This document shows positions 1 to 13,000 of a DNA stretch of 64,000 nt, one piece after another. Position numbers and translations under genes: made by a program. Source of the stretch: Gibbula magus (taxonomy: Eukaryota > Mollusca > Gastropoda > Trochida > Trochidae); NCBI GenBank assembly GCA_936450465.1, contig OW388297.1:47940130-48004129 (forward strand), read 5' to 3'. The stretch's first letter is position 1. The number at the start of each line of letters is the position of its first letter. Under the pieces are notes generated by a model. That model made no database searches and had not been told where the DNA came from. It saw only the letters and a list, made by a program, of their open reading frames with translations.

Positions 1-3000
1 ACCTGCTGGTCCTATCATATCCTGTTTACCCTATCTTTAGCAAGTTGTCAATCAAGGATTATTCTGTAATAATGTTATTTATCATCCAAAACTCTGTTTC
101 ACAGGAGATATTGCTTGTGTATTAAATATATCAACACTTGATAAAAGTAAAATATTCTGTGTAATTCTCATATATTTTAACTTTTATCAACTCATGTTGA
201 TATATTTGATATCAGAAGACACGTTTACTTCGAATTCTCCAGAGGATATTTGTATAAAATGGTCTCTTTGACACTAATACATTCACCACTTGAAATGTTA
301 AGAAAGTGTTTGTTAGTTCAGAATTTAATTTAAACATTTATTTACAATGAAAGCAAAAAACATGAAATTGATTATGTCAAAAAGGTTTGGGTTCTACAGA
401 TTAAAGAAAATTAACTTTCAGGAGTATAAACTAATGATGAAAAAACATGAATCTATAATGCACATATACAGAAACTAAACCAGTAAATGTGGTAAGCTTT
501 GACAAGAAAGTGTGTAACATTTCTGTGGAAATTTGAAAATTTGTTCGCTTCTTAAACTGCTCAGGATTTTAGGAAAAATTGTATCATAAAATTTATCATG
601 TATGCAAGTGTTAAATTTGAAATGCTTTTGTTATGTTAGGCTTGTTTTTTTTCTTTATTCGAATTCTCTTTTTAATCTTGTCATTTTTTACAAAAAATGT
701 TTCTAAGACGGTAAGCTAAAACCTGTGTGAAATCACCCTATCATCCTTGATACAAATAAAAGTGTCACTGTTTTAGAACAGAAGCATTTGTTTGTTTACA
801 TTTCTAAGTTTAACAAAAACAAACAGGAGATCCCACCTCACACCTCACTACTATCATCGCTTGCCCCGGTCTACTGAAAGAGGAAAATGCAGAATAAAAG
901 CTCTCAATTGATCTTTTGTGTGTGAAACTGGCCTCAAACATAATCCATTGCTATCTGATCGAGGCTATTTCACAATCTTGCTCTCGAGCTGCCAAGTAAT
1001 TGCCAAAACACACACAGAGGCATTGTGTCTCCCTGCCACAGTACAATAGAGGTACTGTTGGACTCGCGGTGAGCTGACTGGTCCAGGGGCGGGTAACTCT
1101 GTAAGGCTGGATGAGGTATGGGTAGTTCACCTGGTGTGTCGGTAGAGTGCATGTCTTGTACGAAGGGTATTTACTCACACTGAGTATCTCACATTCCTGC
1201 AGTGAATGGTGTCATGTATAATTTGCTTCTTTTCTTTAGTGTAGTAAAAGTGGCAAGTCTCAGACTCTAAAGATTTGAACTCTCTAAATATATATGATTT
1301 TACATATATCAATGAAGGAATCTTGACAATATCTAACCTGCATTTGTTAGTTTAGGGTTGGTAGGTTTGTAGGTTTAGCGATAAAATAAAGATTTATGTT
1401 GATGTAATTATGATTTTAAAGAAAAATTTAAGATAACTCCTTTAGAATGCTGTTTTAAAAAAAAAAGTATGTTTTTGGACTTTTAATTTAAATTGAATTT
1501 TAAATAAAACCAGTAAGTTGGTAAGTGCATGGACCTCTTGATTGAGAATATAGTTGTTGAGACCCTACAGCAAAACAGTGCAGGAGCCATCTGAATCTAG
1601 ATAGGTTTGGAAAGTCTAAATAGCATCAGCTTTAGAAATAAAGAATTTCAATTTCTCAGGGCTCTTCACTTTTGTTTCATATTGAATATTTAACAGTATA
1701 ATTCAACTATTCATTCTTAAAATTCAGGGCCCAGGTGTTAGTCTAGTGTTGAGGATTATGAAAGTATTTCTGTTGATTGGCAGGTAAACATATGACCCTG
1801 TACAAAGGGTCATATCGGGGTGAGGACACCCGGGGTCATATATACATATCTATGTATATTGATTGAGTCCGCACCCTAGATGGGTAATCACCCACAGCAA
1901 ATATTTGTCATGAATATAGATGGACAACCAGTCGTCCTATTGTTGAATCTAGGAAATCGTAGAAGTGATTGTAGCAGGTAGAGGTGAAGATGGAACTTGA
2001 GTATGTGTTCTCTTTGATTTTCTTATTGTACCTATATAAACACATACCTCCTTCATAGAATAGAGATAATGTATGTGTTATGATATCAAGCAGGTGTGAA
2101 AATGTGGAAGCATGTGGGACTGAAATGAGCAAGCTTGTTTAGATTGATCCGAGGTCAAGATTTGATGTCAATTTGGGTATATTTATACTCATTGATAGAT
2201 CTGTTTAGATAAACCATTAAAGTAAATCTGAAATATATTATTATCCAAATACTTTTCATGCAAGTCCCATTATGTAAGTGAAAAGGGAGATTTTCTCCAT
2301 TTGTCAGTTTTACCATTGCGATCCCTTGTATTTTGATAGTAAATAATGTGGGTTATTTTTTTGATGATAGTTCAAAGCCCCTGTATTAATTCAGTAATTT
2401 TGACTGAATACAATTTTTAATTCCACAACTTCACTGAATAATGTCAACATTCCATTTTGTTCTTGGTTTACCCAAAGACACTGATTTAGGCATTTTTGCA
2501 TTCAATGAATCTTAATTACAAACATTTGTAACTTGGTTTTATGGCATAATCAAGAATTCTGAAAATCATTCAACTGAATATGTTTTTTTCAATTAAATTC
2601 AACTTTTATACTAAAAAGAAACTTAGTTTGTATTCAGTAATCAGTTAAAGTACTATATCACCTACAATAAAGTACTGAAAATACTGTCCAACATCATTGT
2701 CGTCTAATTGTATCAGACAAGTTTTCAAAGTACATAAGGTCATTCTTCATTTATAAACACTTGCTCACACAAGATGTTTGAAGTATATAGGTAAGTCATA
2801 TACCTGTGTGAAATTATTGGCAAACGTTTATGAGGGTTGGAGGAGTAAATACATGACAATACGGGGAGGAGTGTTTGGGTATTATTGAACCGGCTGTTGA
2901 CATGTGGACACTCTGTGTTTGCTCAGATCATAAAGGTCACATTCTCTGTCAGAAAGATTAACTGTGTGATAGAAGAAGGGCATGTATGATTTATAGGGAG

Positions 3001-3092
3001 CATGGAATTGCATGGAATTACTTTTAAGAGATACAATAAAGTGTCAGCTGGGTCAATATGGAAATATTTCTGAAGATTATTTTGGCCGTTAA
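1..3092. other. No gene recognised
   Basis: AT-rich noncoding sequence. Only short chance ORFs occur (under 80 codons) and none shows splice borders that fit the gene downstream. It is either an SVIL 5' intron or intergenic DNA. A short perfect inverted repeat lies at 1790-1815 and is listed separately. Confidence 0.5.
1790..1815. repeat. Short perfect hairpin
   Basis: Arms ATATGACCC (1790-1798) and GGGTCATAT (1807-1815) are perfectly complementary around an 8-base loop. A third partial copy, GGGGTCATATA, follows near 1834, so this may be the end of a decayed inverted-repeat element. Confidence 0.55.
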
Positions 3093-3923
3093 TTAACCCT
3101 TTACCTACTGATGTAGTAAGATTCTGGGTGGGAAGGTCTAGGCTCTTGGGGAAAACTAGAACATTGCTAACCCATATTTTAGAGGCTCTCTTAGCGCTAA
3201 GATAGTCTTAAGTGCCATACATTAACATTGACTTATGACTATCTTAGCACTAAGACAGCTTAAAAAATATGGACCCATGTTTCCTACAAAATCAATATTC
3301 TATGTGTAGATCTCTTGTGCCTGGCCAAGACATTGAACCTTTTGTTGACGACTTTGAATTCCTGTACTTGACAATAGAAATTTTAAACCTAATACCTATT
3401 AAATTGATTAGGTATTCTAAGTTTGTTCCTATTCCTTTTTTCATTGCATAAGATATGTTTAAACCAAACTATAACCATTCCTGGGTGGACGACTTCAGAA
3501 ATCAATGCGTTACTATAATAATCAAGATTTGACTGATGATTGTTCTACACAGCTTATTGCTGAATCACAAGGAAAAGGGTTGAGAATTTAAATGCTCTTT
3601 CCTTTAAAGTCAATTTTCATATAGAAAACACTTTGATTTCTACATTAAAATATAGAGTGAAGAGTGTTTAAAGTAATCAAAAGAGTTGTATAATAACAGA
3701 AATTTTCCAAACGACGTGAACAAAAATAAAGCTAAGTATAAGCCTTTTTTTTTTCTATAAATGTAGAGTGGTCAAATTAACAACAGTGTATCTGTTGAAT
3801 TAACAATGATTAATTGGGGCCATTTATCCGGAATCCCAACCCCAAAGGGAATAATCTGGGATTAGCCACAGATTAAAGTGAGGCCCCCTCAGAATATTTT
3901 GCAACGCTCAGGTAAAGGGTTAA
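3093..3923. mobile_element. Possible piggyBac-like non-autonomous element with TTAA ends
   Basis: The left end reads TTAACCCTTTACCTACTGATG from 3093, with a matching inverted right end CTCAGGTAAAGGGTTAA ending at 3923. TTAA flanks followed by CCC-starting inverted repeats are the pattern of piggyBac-superfamily elements. There is no transposase inside. The interior holds a separate snapback at 3189-3255 and a small hairpin near 3816-3890. The two ends could instead be two separate small copies of the same family. Confidence 0.4.
3189..3255. repeat. Snapback inverted repeat, 19-bp arms
   Basis: Arm 3189-3207 (TCTTAGCGCTAAGATAGTC) is the reverse complement of 3237-3255 with one mismatch. The 29-base centre contains further partly complementary bases. 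Each arm holds its own near-palindrome CTTAGCGCTAAG. It looks like a dispersed foldback element, and no coding potential is seen. Confidence 0.65.
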
Positions 3924-6900
3924 TGCAGTATATTTAGTCAGTTTTAACCTGGAATGAAAATAAAACAGTAAGAAGTATCTATGTAGAGAATTTTGATGAA
4001 GATAACCAGGAGAGTATAAATAAAGATGACATCGCAGTCATGTTGTGAGAGACCATGAATAAGGTTGGAGCCAGCATGTCACCCTGTCTGTGTCCTCGCT
4101 AATTTAGTCCTGTTATATTTGTAATGTTAGTACAGTGAGTTGGTCTGAAGTCAATAAAGCAGTGTGGCGAGGAATAAATTACATCATTTGGACACCGAAA
4201 TATGTTTGTCTGGATGTCCCCTGTCAACAAACTCAAATTACTCAAGAATCTGGAGAATTTGGGTTTCATGCTTGAGGTTTAGAAGCTACACGATTAACCT
4301 TGTTAAAAGTTGAAGAGGGAAATACACCCAAAAAAGTCAGTTTCGGACAAAAATTAGTTTAAGACCAGGTGTAGTATTCGTTAAACGTCATGCTTAGATT
4401 AGTTCATGCATGTGTCATGCATGTGAGCTGATAACAGCTGAGACAAACTCTAAGGAATCCCTGTAAAAGATTAACATGGATACACTATGCATACATAAAA
4501 TCTGCTGATACTACTGTTGGCTTTATGTTTATCTCTTTGATGCAAAATACCTTGCAAGAAACAGAAATCACTATTTAATGATGGAACACTTTTTCGGACT
4601 GAGCAAAATAGATATTCTGTAAGAGTGCAAAACTCTTCATGATGCATCAACAGTTCAAATTGAAATAATCTTTTTATTTTGAAATTTGAGACAGAGCTTT
4701 TTGTGAAACAACACATTATGACATCCGTTTTAAAAATTCTGTTTTTTCTGTGTATGTTTTGGAAAGTCTGCTGTTATCTTGAGAATCTTTTGATGGATAT
4801 TGAGACTCCCCTAACTCTTTGCATCGTCAAACTCGTGAGATGTGTGCTCTCAGAATACAACACCATGTTGATGAGTGTTGCTGCAGAGTTTTGAGACTTA
4901 CACTACATATCGTAGTTGACATGATCTCTGAAAGATCTTTGTTGGTTGGATGTAACTCCTTATGTCTTCATTTTTAATCAGGCCAAATAAATACAAGGTT
5001 TTATTAGTTAGCCTTGAGGGCATACTTGGGTTTCTGCTTAGATTCTCTATACTCAATACCTTTGTTAAAATCCAACTCTATCTTTAACATTAAATTTTGA
5101 AAACTTGCAAGTCTGCTCGTAACAGTTCTATTAACGGTTGGTTTCACGTTTTCCAGAGAGGTAAACCTGACCTCATTTCATCTTCCACATCACAGGGTCC
5201 AATTTTGTCCAAAAATTAAAAAAATGATTTAAGTGTATCCTTCGTATCCCATTTGTTACAAGACATGAATTTTATTTTCAACAATTGAATATTTTAAGTG
5301 TGACATTCCCTATTCTTTGAATCATAGAATTGCTTATAAATTATTTAGTTGTCATTTGAACGATAATGGAAGTAATATCATTATGCAAGATCAAGATTGC
5401 ATGTTTGATGTTATCAGAGAGAGGAGGATTAGCTGGAGCAGTAAGTACAGCACAAGATAAATCACTCTCTCAAGTTACAATAAAACACAAAGAGGATTAG
5501 AAGCTTTCCCCTTTATCAGCTAAATCTGTCAACAACATTGTCCTCAACTTTGCCATATTCTTCAGGAGGACATTAAACTTTCGGATCGGTTGTGTTTGAT
5601 GTTGTTGAACTTTGACCCAGGTTTGAATGTTTTATCTGTTTTTTCTCCTCTACCTGATAATGTAGGTTGGGTAAAGAGCGAAGACATCCCGTTTTGGATT
5701 AAAGGGTCTACGTCACCACGTTATGTGAGATGGCTGATGTAATGTTAGAGGGACAGGACTGGGAACTAATAAAGGTTCTATTGTGTATACCTGTGTAAAT
5801 ATAGGGCTCTTGGTCAATAGGGTCCATCCTTAATGTTAGTGGAAGGCACATAAACGGGTAAATTGATTTGGTAAATATAACTGGGGAACTTGTATAGTCT
5901 TGTCAAGTATTTACTTTATGTCTTTGGGAAGAATAGGTAGCAGCTTTGGTTGAAGTTTATGTTCTTTTGTAATGGAAATGTGGCTTTGTGTTGTGGGAGG
6001 TCAACGTAAACGAGATACATTCTCTGGCGTGCTTGTTTGATATTGAAAAAGATTATTTCATGATGATCGCAGATTGTTGTTTTGGGGAACATGTTGATTT
6101 TATGACACATTTAATTCCTGTATTGTTGCTCTGTTTGCAAAACACAAAAGTGTTATGTGTATGCTTATTGATTTCATTGTGCAAATGTGAATTAGCTCAC
6201 ACAACAAATTTGCAATTTGCCCGCTTACACACACGATCAATTGCTACTTACTTGTAACCTACACACCTTGTGAGAATTCTGAAGTGTAATCACTCAAGCA
6301 GAAACTGTCAATAAATGTTATCAGATATATACGAGCCGGATCATCTGACTCCATGAATATTTTAGCAGTCTACCTGTTTCATCCGAGTCCATAAATTTGT
6401 AATGGATGCATCTTTGAGTTGAAGTGTTTGTCTCCAGGAACATGAAGTCTCCTGTCATTGATTAGCAGACGGCTGTGTTCTTGAGAGGCCCTCGATTGTT
6501 TCACCTGGTAGTGCTGTGGAGACATCACACAGGAGTAGATGAGTCAGACCTCTACACCTACCTGATCATATGCACAGCCTTTGGATGTGTCAATGATGCT
6601 TAAATGAGTACTGTCTCCAGGAATAAGCAGCTGGAGCAGATGTCAATCAGAAGTAGATGTTTTGAGCCCGATCTCTACACCTGTCCATCCTTACAGGTTA
6701 TAGAGATCTACTCTGTGAATTTGTGAGGATTTGTTACTAACAGTTAGACTTGTTGATGAAATTAGCAGCTTCAATCACTTTATGCTTGTTTATCAATATC
6801 CTTGATGTCAGTGTCTGCAGCAGTTGTGAGTCAGCTTATTCTGGCATCGACTACAAGCAAAGAATTAATAAAAAGTTTGTTTCTTTTTTTAACATTTGGA

Positions 6901-7050
6901 TATACAAGAATAAATGATGTGATGTGGTCCCTATAGTTTGAACTCTACCTGAAACACCAATTCAGCTTCCTCCTCAATCCATGTCCCGGAGTTGGACAGT
7001 CATGATATACCCAAAGGCATACGTTTCCGAGTGTATCAAATGATACCCTA
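3924..7050. other. No gene recognised
   Basis: AT-rich noncoding sequence with only short chance ORFs. Two stretches near 6430-6560 and 6610-6700 share phrases such as 'gtctccaggaa' and 'ctctacacctac/gt' and may be an old duplication. Nothing else is supported. Confidence 0.45.
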
Positions 7051-7400
7051 CACTGACATAACAGACCACTTACCACCCGTCTGAAGCAGCAATATCCTTT
7101 GGTTCTATCATTGCCAGGGAGAGATTGTCATTACACTGTGTCAGAGGGAGCGGTCACTGGATCTATTTTATCTGTCTCATCTACCTGTGGATCTCCTATC
7201 TACCGTCTGTTTTGACATAACAGAGGATTTACCACCTGCAGTATTGATCGGCACTGCTACAGTCTGGACCAGACTGAACTGTTTCACTGTGTCAGAGGGA
7301 GTGGTCACTCATCTTATCTACCTGATCTACCTGGTGATCGCTATCCGTCTGACTGAGACAGGTGCCCCTTGTTGCCAGGTCACTGTGACCCCAGGACACT
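7051..7400. repeat. Degenerate direct repeat, period about 150 bp
   Basis: The phrase 'cactgtgtcagagggag(c/t)ggtcact' occurs near 7135 and again near 7284. 'gacataacaga..acttaccacc' near 7057 is echoed by 'gacataacagaggatttaccacc' near 7212. At least two diverged tandem copies are present. The short ORFs covering them look like chance products of the repeat. Confidence 0.5.
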
Positions 7401-9199
7401 GGTCACTATACCTGCTGAACGGTCACTGAGTGAGGGAGTAAGGTGGCCGGCTGACAATAGCATCACAGTAGTCTCGCTGTCAGCCTGCTTCTCTCTACTC
7501 TGCGTCAGTCGGCTCAGCTTGCCTGGCTCTACTCGGTTACCTGTTGGCTCTCGGAGCACAGTTAGGCTAGTCGTGTGTCACATAGGACGTCTCACTGTCA
7601 CTGGATGGTGTTGTCAGTGACAGTACCAATTCTTTGGGTTGTCATCTAGGACTGGTCACTCAAACTTCTTCTGACCTACAGTGTTCGTATGAGACTCATG
7701 GATTTACTACTGCCGATGCATGTATATATGTGTTAACGAGTGTGCAGGTGATCTCGCCAGGTAGATGCCGAAGGTGTTGTTGGATTGTTTATCCCTGTGA
7801 TAGTGTGGACTGATTGCCCATGTTGTCATCAGCCATGCAGGCTGAGGTCTTCAAGTCATCATACACCCATGTGTTTCAATTCACAAGTAAGTCACTTGTC
7901 CATTTCAAGCTTTCTAGGTCACCGGTCTCTCACTTATGACAGAAATATTCACTACCTGTCTCCAATCCATTAAGTGTAATCTTGTTCCTTATTGTGCTAT
8001 ATTGACAACATGCTAAAACGTTACTCATATGCAATCATTTTCCTCAATTTATTGTTAATGATCGACGAACAACCACTTTATGTTATGAATAGTTTATAGC
8101 AGTAAGCTGTACTTAAAATGTTCTTTGATTTTCACAATTTAAAGATAAAAATTTGCTCAAGGCAAAATTTAAGTCGAAAAATGTTAAAATGTTTTATGGT
8201 TCTTAATGTTTTAAAGATCATGTGAATTTTGATTGATGTGAATAAATATCTTAAATTTATTTTCCTATTTTCAGTCTACATTGTCACTTTACAGAACTGT
8301 TAAAAGTTATCCTGATAACATTTAGATAAAGTTGACATATATATGTCCCTTCCATCATGTTTTTCACACACAAGGTGTCCCAACTGATAAGAGGGTTATT
8401 ATGCACCTGTACAAAACATGGCCTATTGGCGTGAGAGAGAGGCTGGTGTGTCTAATAGACAGGTAGCTGATAATCACTGTGTTCAGCTGTACACTTGATG
8501 TTCCTTCACATTCTGATTGTTGTGTAGTGGACTGTAGAGGAGAGAAACGTAGAAGATATTGGTCATGTTGGAAATTAATTTGAGATGAGACCGACAGATT
8601 TGTAATACTTAAATCATTGATTCAAAGTAAAAAAAAATTATTAAAAAAAATATAAGCTTCATGAAATTACTCCAGAAAAGTGAAAAAAGATATGAATATT
8701 TTTAGAAATTTAATTGTGAATAGTGCATAATACCGAGATGATAAGAAGAGTGTACATACTCAATAGAAAAAGTTAAGATCACCTTAGCATGCAATGACAA
8801 CTTGGAGTGGCGTTCTAGAAGTTGGGATGATTAAGAATGAAGACGATATTCCTGAGTTTGCAATGTTTAAGCTTTATATGGATCATAGTAAATATTTCAA
8901 TTTTGAACATTAGATGATCTTTTGTGGAGTTTATATTTTAAATGACGCAATGACGGTTGACAGCTGACCTGTCTGACCTGTCTGACCTCTCACCTACCCA
9001 GGTGACTCGTCCAGCTCAACTTCTGTCTGTCTGATTGACCTCTCCATCCCTTGGTCAGTCAGTGATCTGTGTCACTGTTTGAGATGGATGAAGATTTGAA
9101 TGTATAGATTAAGTGATTGATAATGTTTAGTTTCCAATAATCTGAACTGATCTTCATGAGTTGAACTATAGTTGACATGTAAAGGTAGATATTGAAATG

Positions 9200-9720
9200 G
9201 TTATGTTCAAGATTGATCACTGGGTGAGATAGTTCAAGGAGTTGACTTCTGCTTCATTGATACTGTCATTGACTGGTGTCAAGTACATGTGATCAATTAA
9301 TGGAAATGTAAGATACATATAGCTTCAAGGACTTGAAATGGTCACTTGTAATTAGAGGTCAGCTATATGTCCTCTTTATTTGACCCCATGGACATCGGTC
9401 AATCATCAAGATACATTGTAGATTGAACTCTATCTGTGCTGATAGTTCTGTGACTTGACTTCTATTTCATCAATACCTTTCATTGACTGATGATGTTCAA
9501 AGAGTGATAGACTGAATTGATAACATGAATAATAGACTATGTTCGGTTTCAGGAATTGTAATTTCATTGACCCCATCAATTCTCGTCAGTCGTCAATATA
9601 TGGTGTATATAGTTAAGATGACCTCCATTCCACCCTATGGATTGACAGCTAGTTCAACTTCTGACCAGTCACTCCTCAAGACTGTATGGTCCTTGGGGTG
9701 TCATTGAGATTTATGATAGG
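9200..9720. repeat. Degenerate direct repeat, period about 190-212 bp
   Basis: Two blocks share the order 'gttgacttctgcttcattgata..cattgactg' (about 9240) and 'cttgacttctatttcatcaatac..cattgactg' (about 9455). Both are followed by 'ttgaccccat' and 'gtcaatcatcaagatacat / gtcgtcaatatatggt'. Upstream at about 8965-8995 'gacctgtct' is repeated in tandem. It is an old, diverged tandem array and no gene is seen. Confidence 0.45.
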
Positions 9721-11354
9721 GAGATTGCTGATATGTATTGCCTCATGATCCAGATTGATCTATCTGTTTGGGATTTCAGTGATTTGACCTGTTGATTACT
9801 GGTCATTCATTGGTCAATTAGCTAGGATATGTCTAGATACAGTAAAATACTTTGCTGTGCTTATAGAATAAAGTCACAGAAAACATTTGAAATTTTAATC
9901 TTAATCTTTTATGTTTACCTTATTAAGAAAATGTCTTATGTAAACCTCAGTTACAAATGTTCTATTACAGTTTTCCTCATTGATTCAATGATTTCTTAAA
10001 CAGGAAAAAAATTCCATATTTAGCTTTTACCTGTGTAATTGATGTTTTTTTATTGTTCATCAACCAACCTTTGTAGTCAACTGAATTGTCAATCATTCTG
10101 CCTGATGTGGCAGTCTCTCTTATGTAAGCAATGCACTGCAACGACTGATCAATAGAAATAACACTGTAAATAGTCATCAATCAGTCTTTAACCCTTTACC
10201 TGCCAGTCCTGGATATTCCTGGATAGATTCTTTAGCTAGCGGCCAAACCTGGGTTATTCTCTATTTTGATCAGGTGTAATTCCTGTAATATGGCCTCTCA
10301 GAAAGCTTTGATTGAGCACTAAAGTTCTTAATTGACATTTGAAACAAGAATTATTTATCAATATTTATGTTATGTCTTGGCTTGAGTTTAGAGGCTTACT
10401 TTTATAAAAAGTTAGTATAGTTTATGCTCACGATGCTCAAGCCAGTTATGTATATATTGACTATTGACCTTGGTCTGCCATTAAATCAGCAAGTGAGAAC
10501 TAGTCAATAAAGTCAAGATATATGCTCTGAAGATAAAATCTTAGCGAACAAAATTCATCTTCTTTGAGTTGGATTTTAGAAGTTGGAATGTCGAGAAAGT
10601 AGTGAAATATATGGATAACAAGCATAAGGTCTTCACTTGTATTTGTGCAGAAGACAATTATTTCATATTTATTTCAAGAAATTAATTTTTGACTTATCCA
10701 AGTGATTATTGTTAAATCCAATCCTCCTATAGATCTGTAAGTATGAGAAACTTGCCATTTTGTTGATCTGGCAACACTTCCAAGCTTTTGTTCTTTCCAG
10801 TAAATGGTGTTACTCTTTCGTCATTATTTTCCAATAAAAATAAATTGGAAAAATTGCCTGCCGTCATAGCTTTTGAAAAATGTAACTTTTTTATGCAGCC
10901 TAATTGGTTTTGTGAAACATATCCTTTAACTCATAAAGTCATAATGTGTGAATAGGAAATCAATACAATAACAAGTTCTTTTATCACCATAATAATTTGT
11001 CGTCAAGGCTAATAATTGATTTCAGATCAATGCGTCATTTATGACAAGAGTTACTTCCCCTTGTCCTAGTTTTTAGAGATTAACATAGTGCCTCGGGAAA
11101 GCCTCTTAAAAAATGTCTAACTATAGATCTACTGTCTTATCATAGACCTGCCACTTCTAAAAAGGGGTGATTTATTGAAGATATTTATAGTACAGTTTTG
11201 ATAAATACATAGAGAACTCAGATACATTAAATGCTAGTATTCAATAGTCAAAATTAGTGACTACTTAAATACATTCTGTAAATTGTTACATTTGTTAATA
11301 TTTCACGAAGTTTTACTAAATTTATCTGGAATTAGTTATTCATACTTTATTGCT

Positions 11355-11540
11355 TACCTTATTTCCTCGGAGTACAACCCTTGGGGTCATGGGGTGCTGA
11401 GGTAAATACAACCCAGATCTCGAATATAAACTTAAGGCCGACCGTATTTCCTTGATTACAACCCAGGCCTAAATTAAAAGGGTAAGGTAGGGTTGAACGA
11501 AATAGAACCTGGGGTTTGTATTCAAGGAAATATTATGGTA
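11355..11540. repeat. Palindromic repeat element with three related arms
   Basis: The left arm 'taccttatttcctcgg.gtacaaccc' (11355-11380) and the inner copy 'accgtatttccttgattacaaccc' (about 11441-11464) are inverted relative to 'ggggtttgtattcaaggaaat' (about 11511-11531). The outer arms give a hairpin-forming, MITE-like unit. There is no ORF inside. Confidence 0.55.
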
Positions 11541-11729
11541 GATATTTTATCTTAGCCAAATAAAAGATTGATATCTTGTAACTCGTAAATAGCTGATGTA
11601 ATGAGTATCTAACCGTTTTGAGTGAGCAATTTACAGGAATCATTTGTGTAACTAATCAAGGATTGACTATCGGCTGTCACAGAATATTCCGGGAACTGTA
11701 GGTTCTGGGTTCAGAAGAAGCCTATATAT

Positions 11730-12180
11730 TAGGGCTGTGCAATATTATCGATATACCGGTATATATCGGTACAAAGTGTGTATTGCAATAATTGCAATAT
11801 GATTTGTGATATCGCAATATATCGCATCAATGCATTTCAAGTAAAATTAAGTTTAAAATCTTGCTTTTAGGCACAGACACATGGTTTAATTCTCCAAAAA
11901 AATTTTGTTGTGCAGGAATATGTGTTGGACAAATGATGGGCGACATTTTTTATGTAAATATCATTAGAATTTGCTTACATATTTACCTTAATAACTTGTT
12001 GTATATAGTTTGTAAGATCTGAAAGGCATTTTATCAAATATTTCATGTTTAAATCGCACAACGATGTATAAAAGCTCATTGTAGAAGTCATTCAATATAT
12101 CGCAGTATTATTGCAATATGTGTGCTGTATATATATCGCAATATATCGCAATATGAATTTTGCCACAATATCCAGTCTTA
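11730..12180. mobile_element. hAT-like MITE with ATATCG/CAATAT-rich interior
   Basis: The left end is TAGGGCTGTGCAATA at 11730. The right end, CCAGTCTTA at 12180, is a decayed inverted copy. The flanks CTATATAT (11722-11729) and CTGTATAT (12181-12188) match at 7 of 8 bases, as expected for an 8-bp target duplication. The interior is dominated by repeated 'atatcgcaatat' near both ends. It is non-coding. Confidence 0.6.
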
Positions 12181-12186
12181 CTGTAT

Positions 12187-12310
12187 ATGTATGGAAAATC
12201 ATAATAGGACAATGCAATTAACTTCATTAGGATTTATAACAATACATGTATGGACAATCAAAATAGGAGAATTAAATTAACATAATTTAGATTCATCCCA
12301 ATAACCTCCT
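12187..12310. repeat. Two-copy direct repeat, period 59 bp
   Basis: 'gtatggaaaatcataatagga' at 12189 recurs as 'gtatggacaatcaaaatagga' at 12248. Both are followed by an A/T-rich 'aattaac' segment and a 'taggattt/tagattc' phrase. Confidence 0.55.
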
Positions 12311-12339
12311 GGCAGATGGTCTAACATTACATGTCAGTG

Positions 12340-13000
12340 TTCTCAGATCTAGTCATGTTGGCACCAGTGTCAGAACACAATAAAGTGGATATATCAGTTA
12401 TGACATGTAGGTATTTAGGATATTGATATAAGATAGACATGTCACAGAGTTTTATCTTTTGATGCTGTGATAATGTGTGACAAGTGGGCAATTTGGCACC
12501 ATAATTAAAGACGATGTATTGATTACAAGATATTTCATGCAAAATAAGTTTGGTGTCATTTAATGCAATGCAACTAGGATAATTTGAAATTGAGATATTC
12601 CATGTAAATACGTTAATGCTATAACTACATGATTGAAACAATCCTTGGAACATGATGGCGGGTTCTAGAGAAGTCATAGCATAGATTTTAATACACTTAG
12701 TAGTTCGACTTGTTCCCACAAAAATACTCCAATCATACTATCTCTTTAGTAAGAGAATGGTGTCATTGTGGCTCCAAATTAAAAAGGTGTGTCACGGTTA
12801 TCAGATAAGGAGTAGACACTCAGATCTGTCAAAGATATGAGTATATTGAAAGGTGACGGATAAATTGACGGGTTGTTGTGGCACCATTGTTAAAGACATT
12901 GGAATGAGGTCATCAGATCAGATGTTATTGTAAGGTTATATCCAAGAATTGAGATAGGAATCTATGGTGATATGAGGACCAACTACATTTTTTATGTGGC
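12340..13000. repeat. Degenerate tandem repeat with 'ggcaccattgttaaagac' core
   Basis: Related phrases occur near 12358 (ttggcaccagtg), 12490 (ttggcaccataattaaagac), 12765 (gtggctccaaattaaaaag) and 12877 (gtggcaccattgttaaagac). Spacing is irregular, from 115 to 275 bp. A 130-codon minus-strand ORF across it (12327-12719) looks like a by-product. Confidence 0.4.

Noticed and set aside
7187..7620. Overlapping plus-strand ORFs of 80 and 83 codons
   Set aside because: They lie over a two-copy degenerate repeat, have no domain or splice fit, and their composition follows the repeat.
12327..12719. 130-codon minus-strand ORF
   Set aside because: It overlaps degenerate tandem repeats, has no recognisable domain and shows no splice or codon evidence of being coding.
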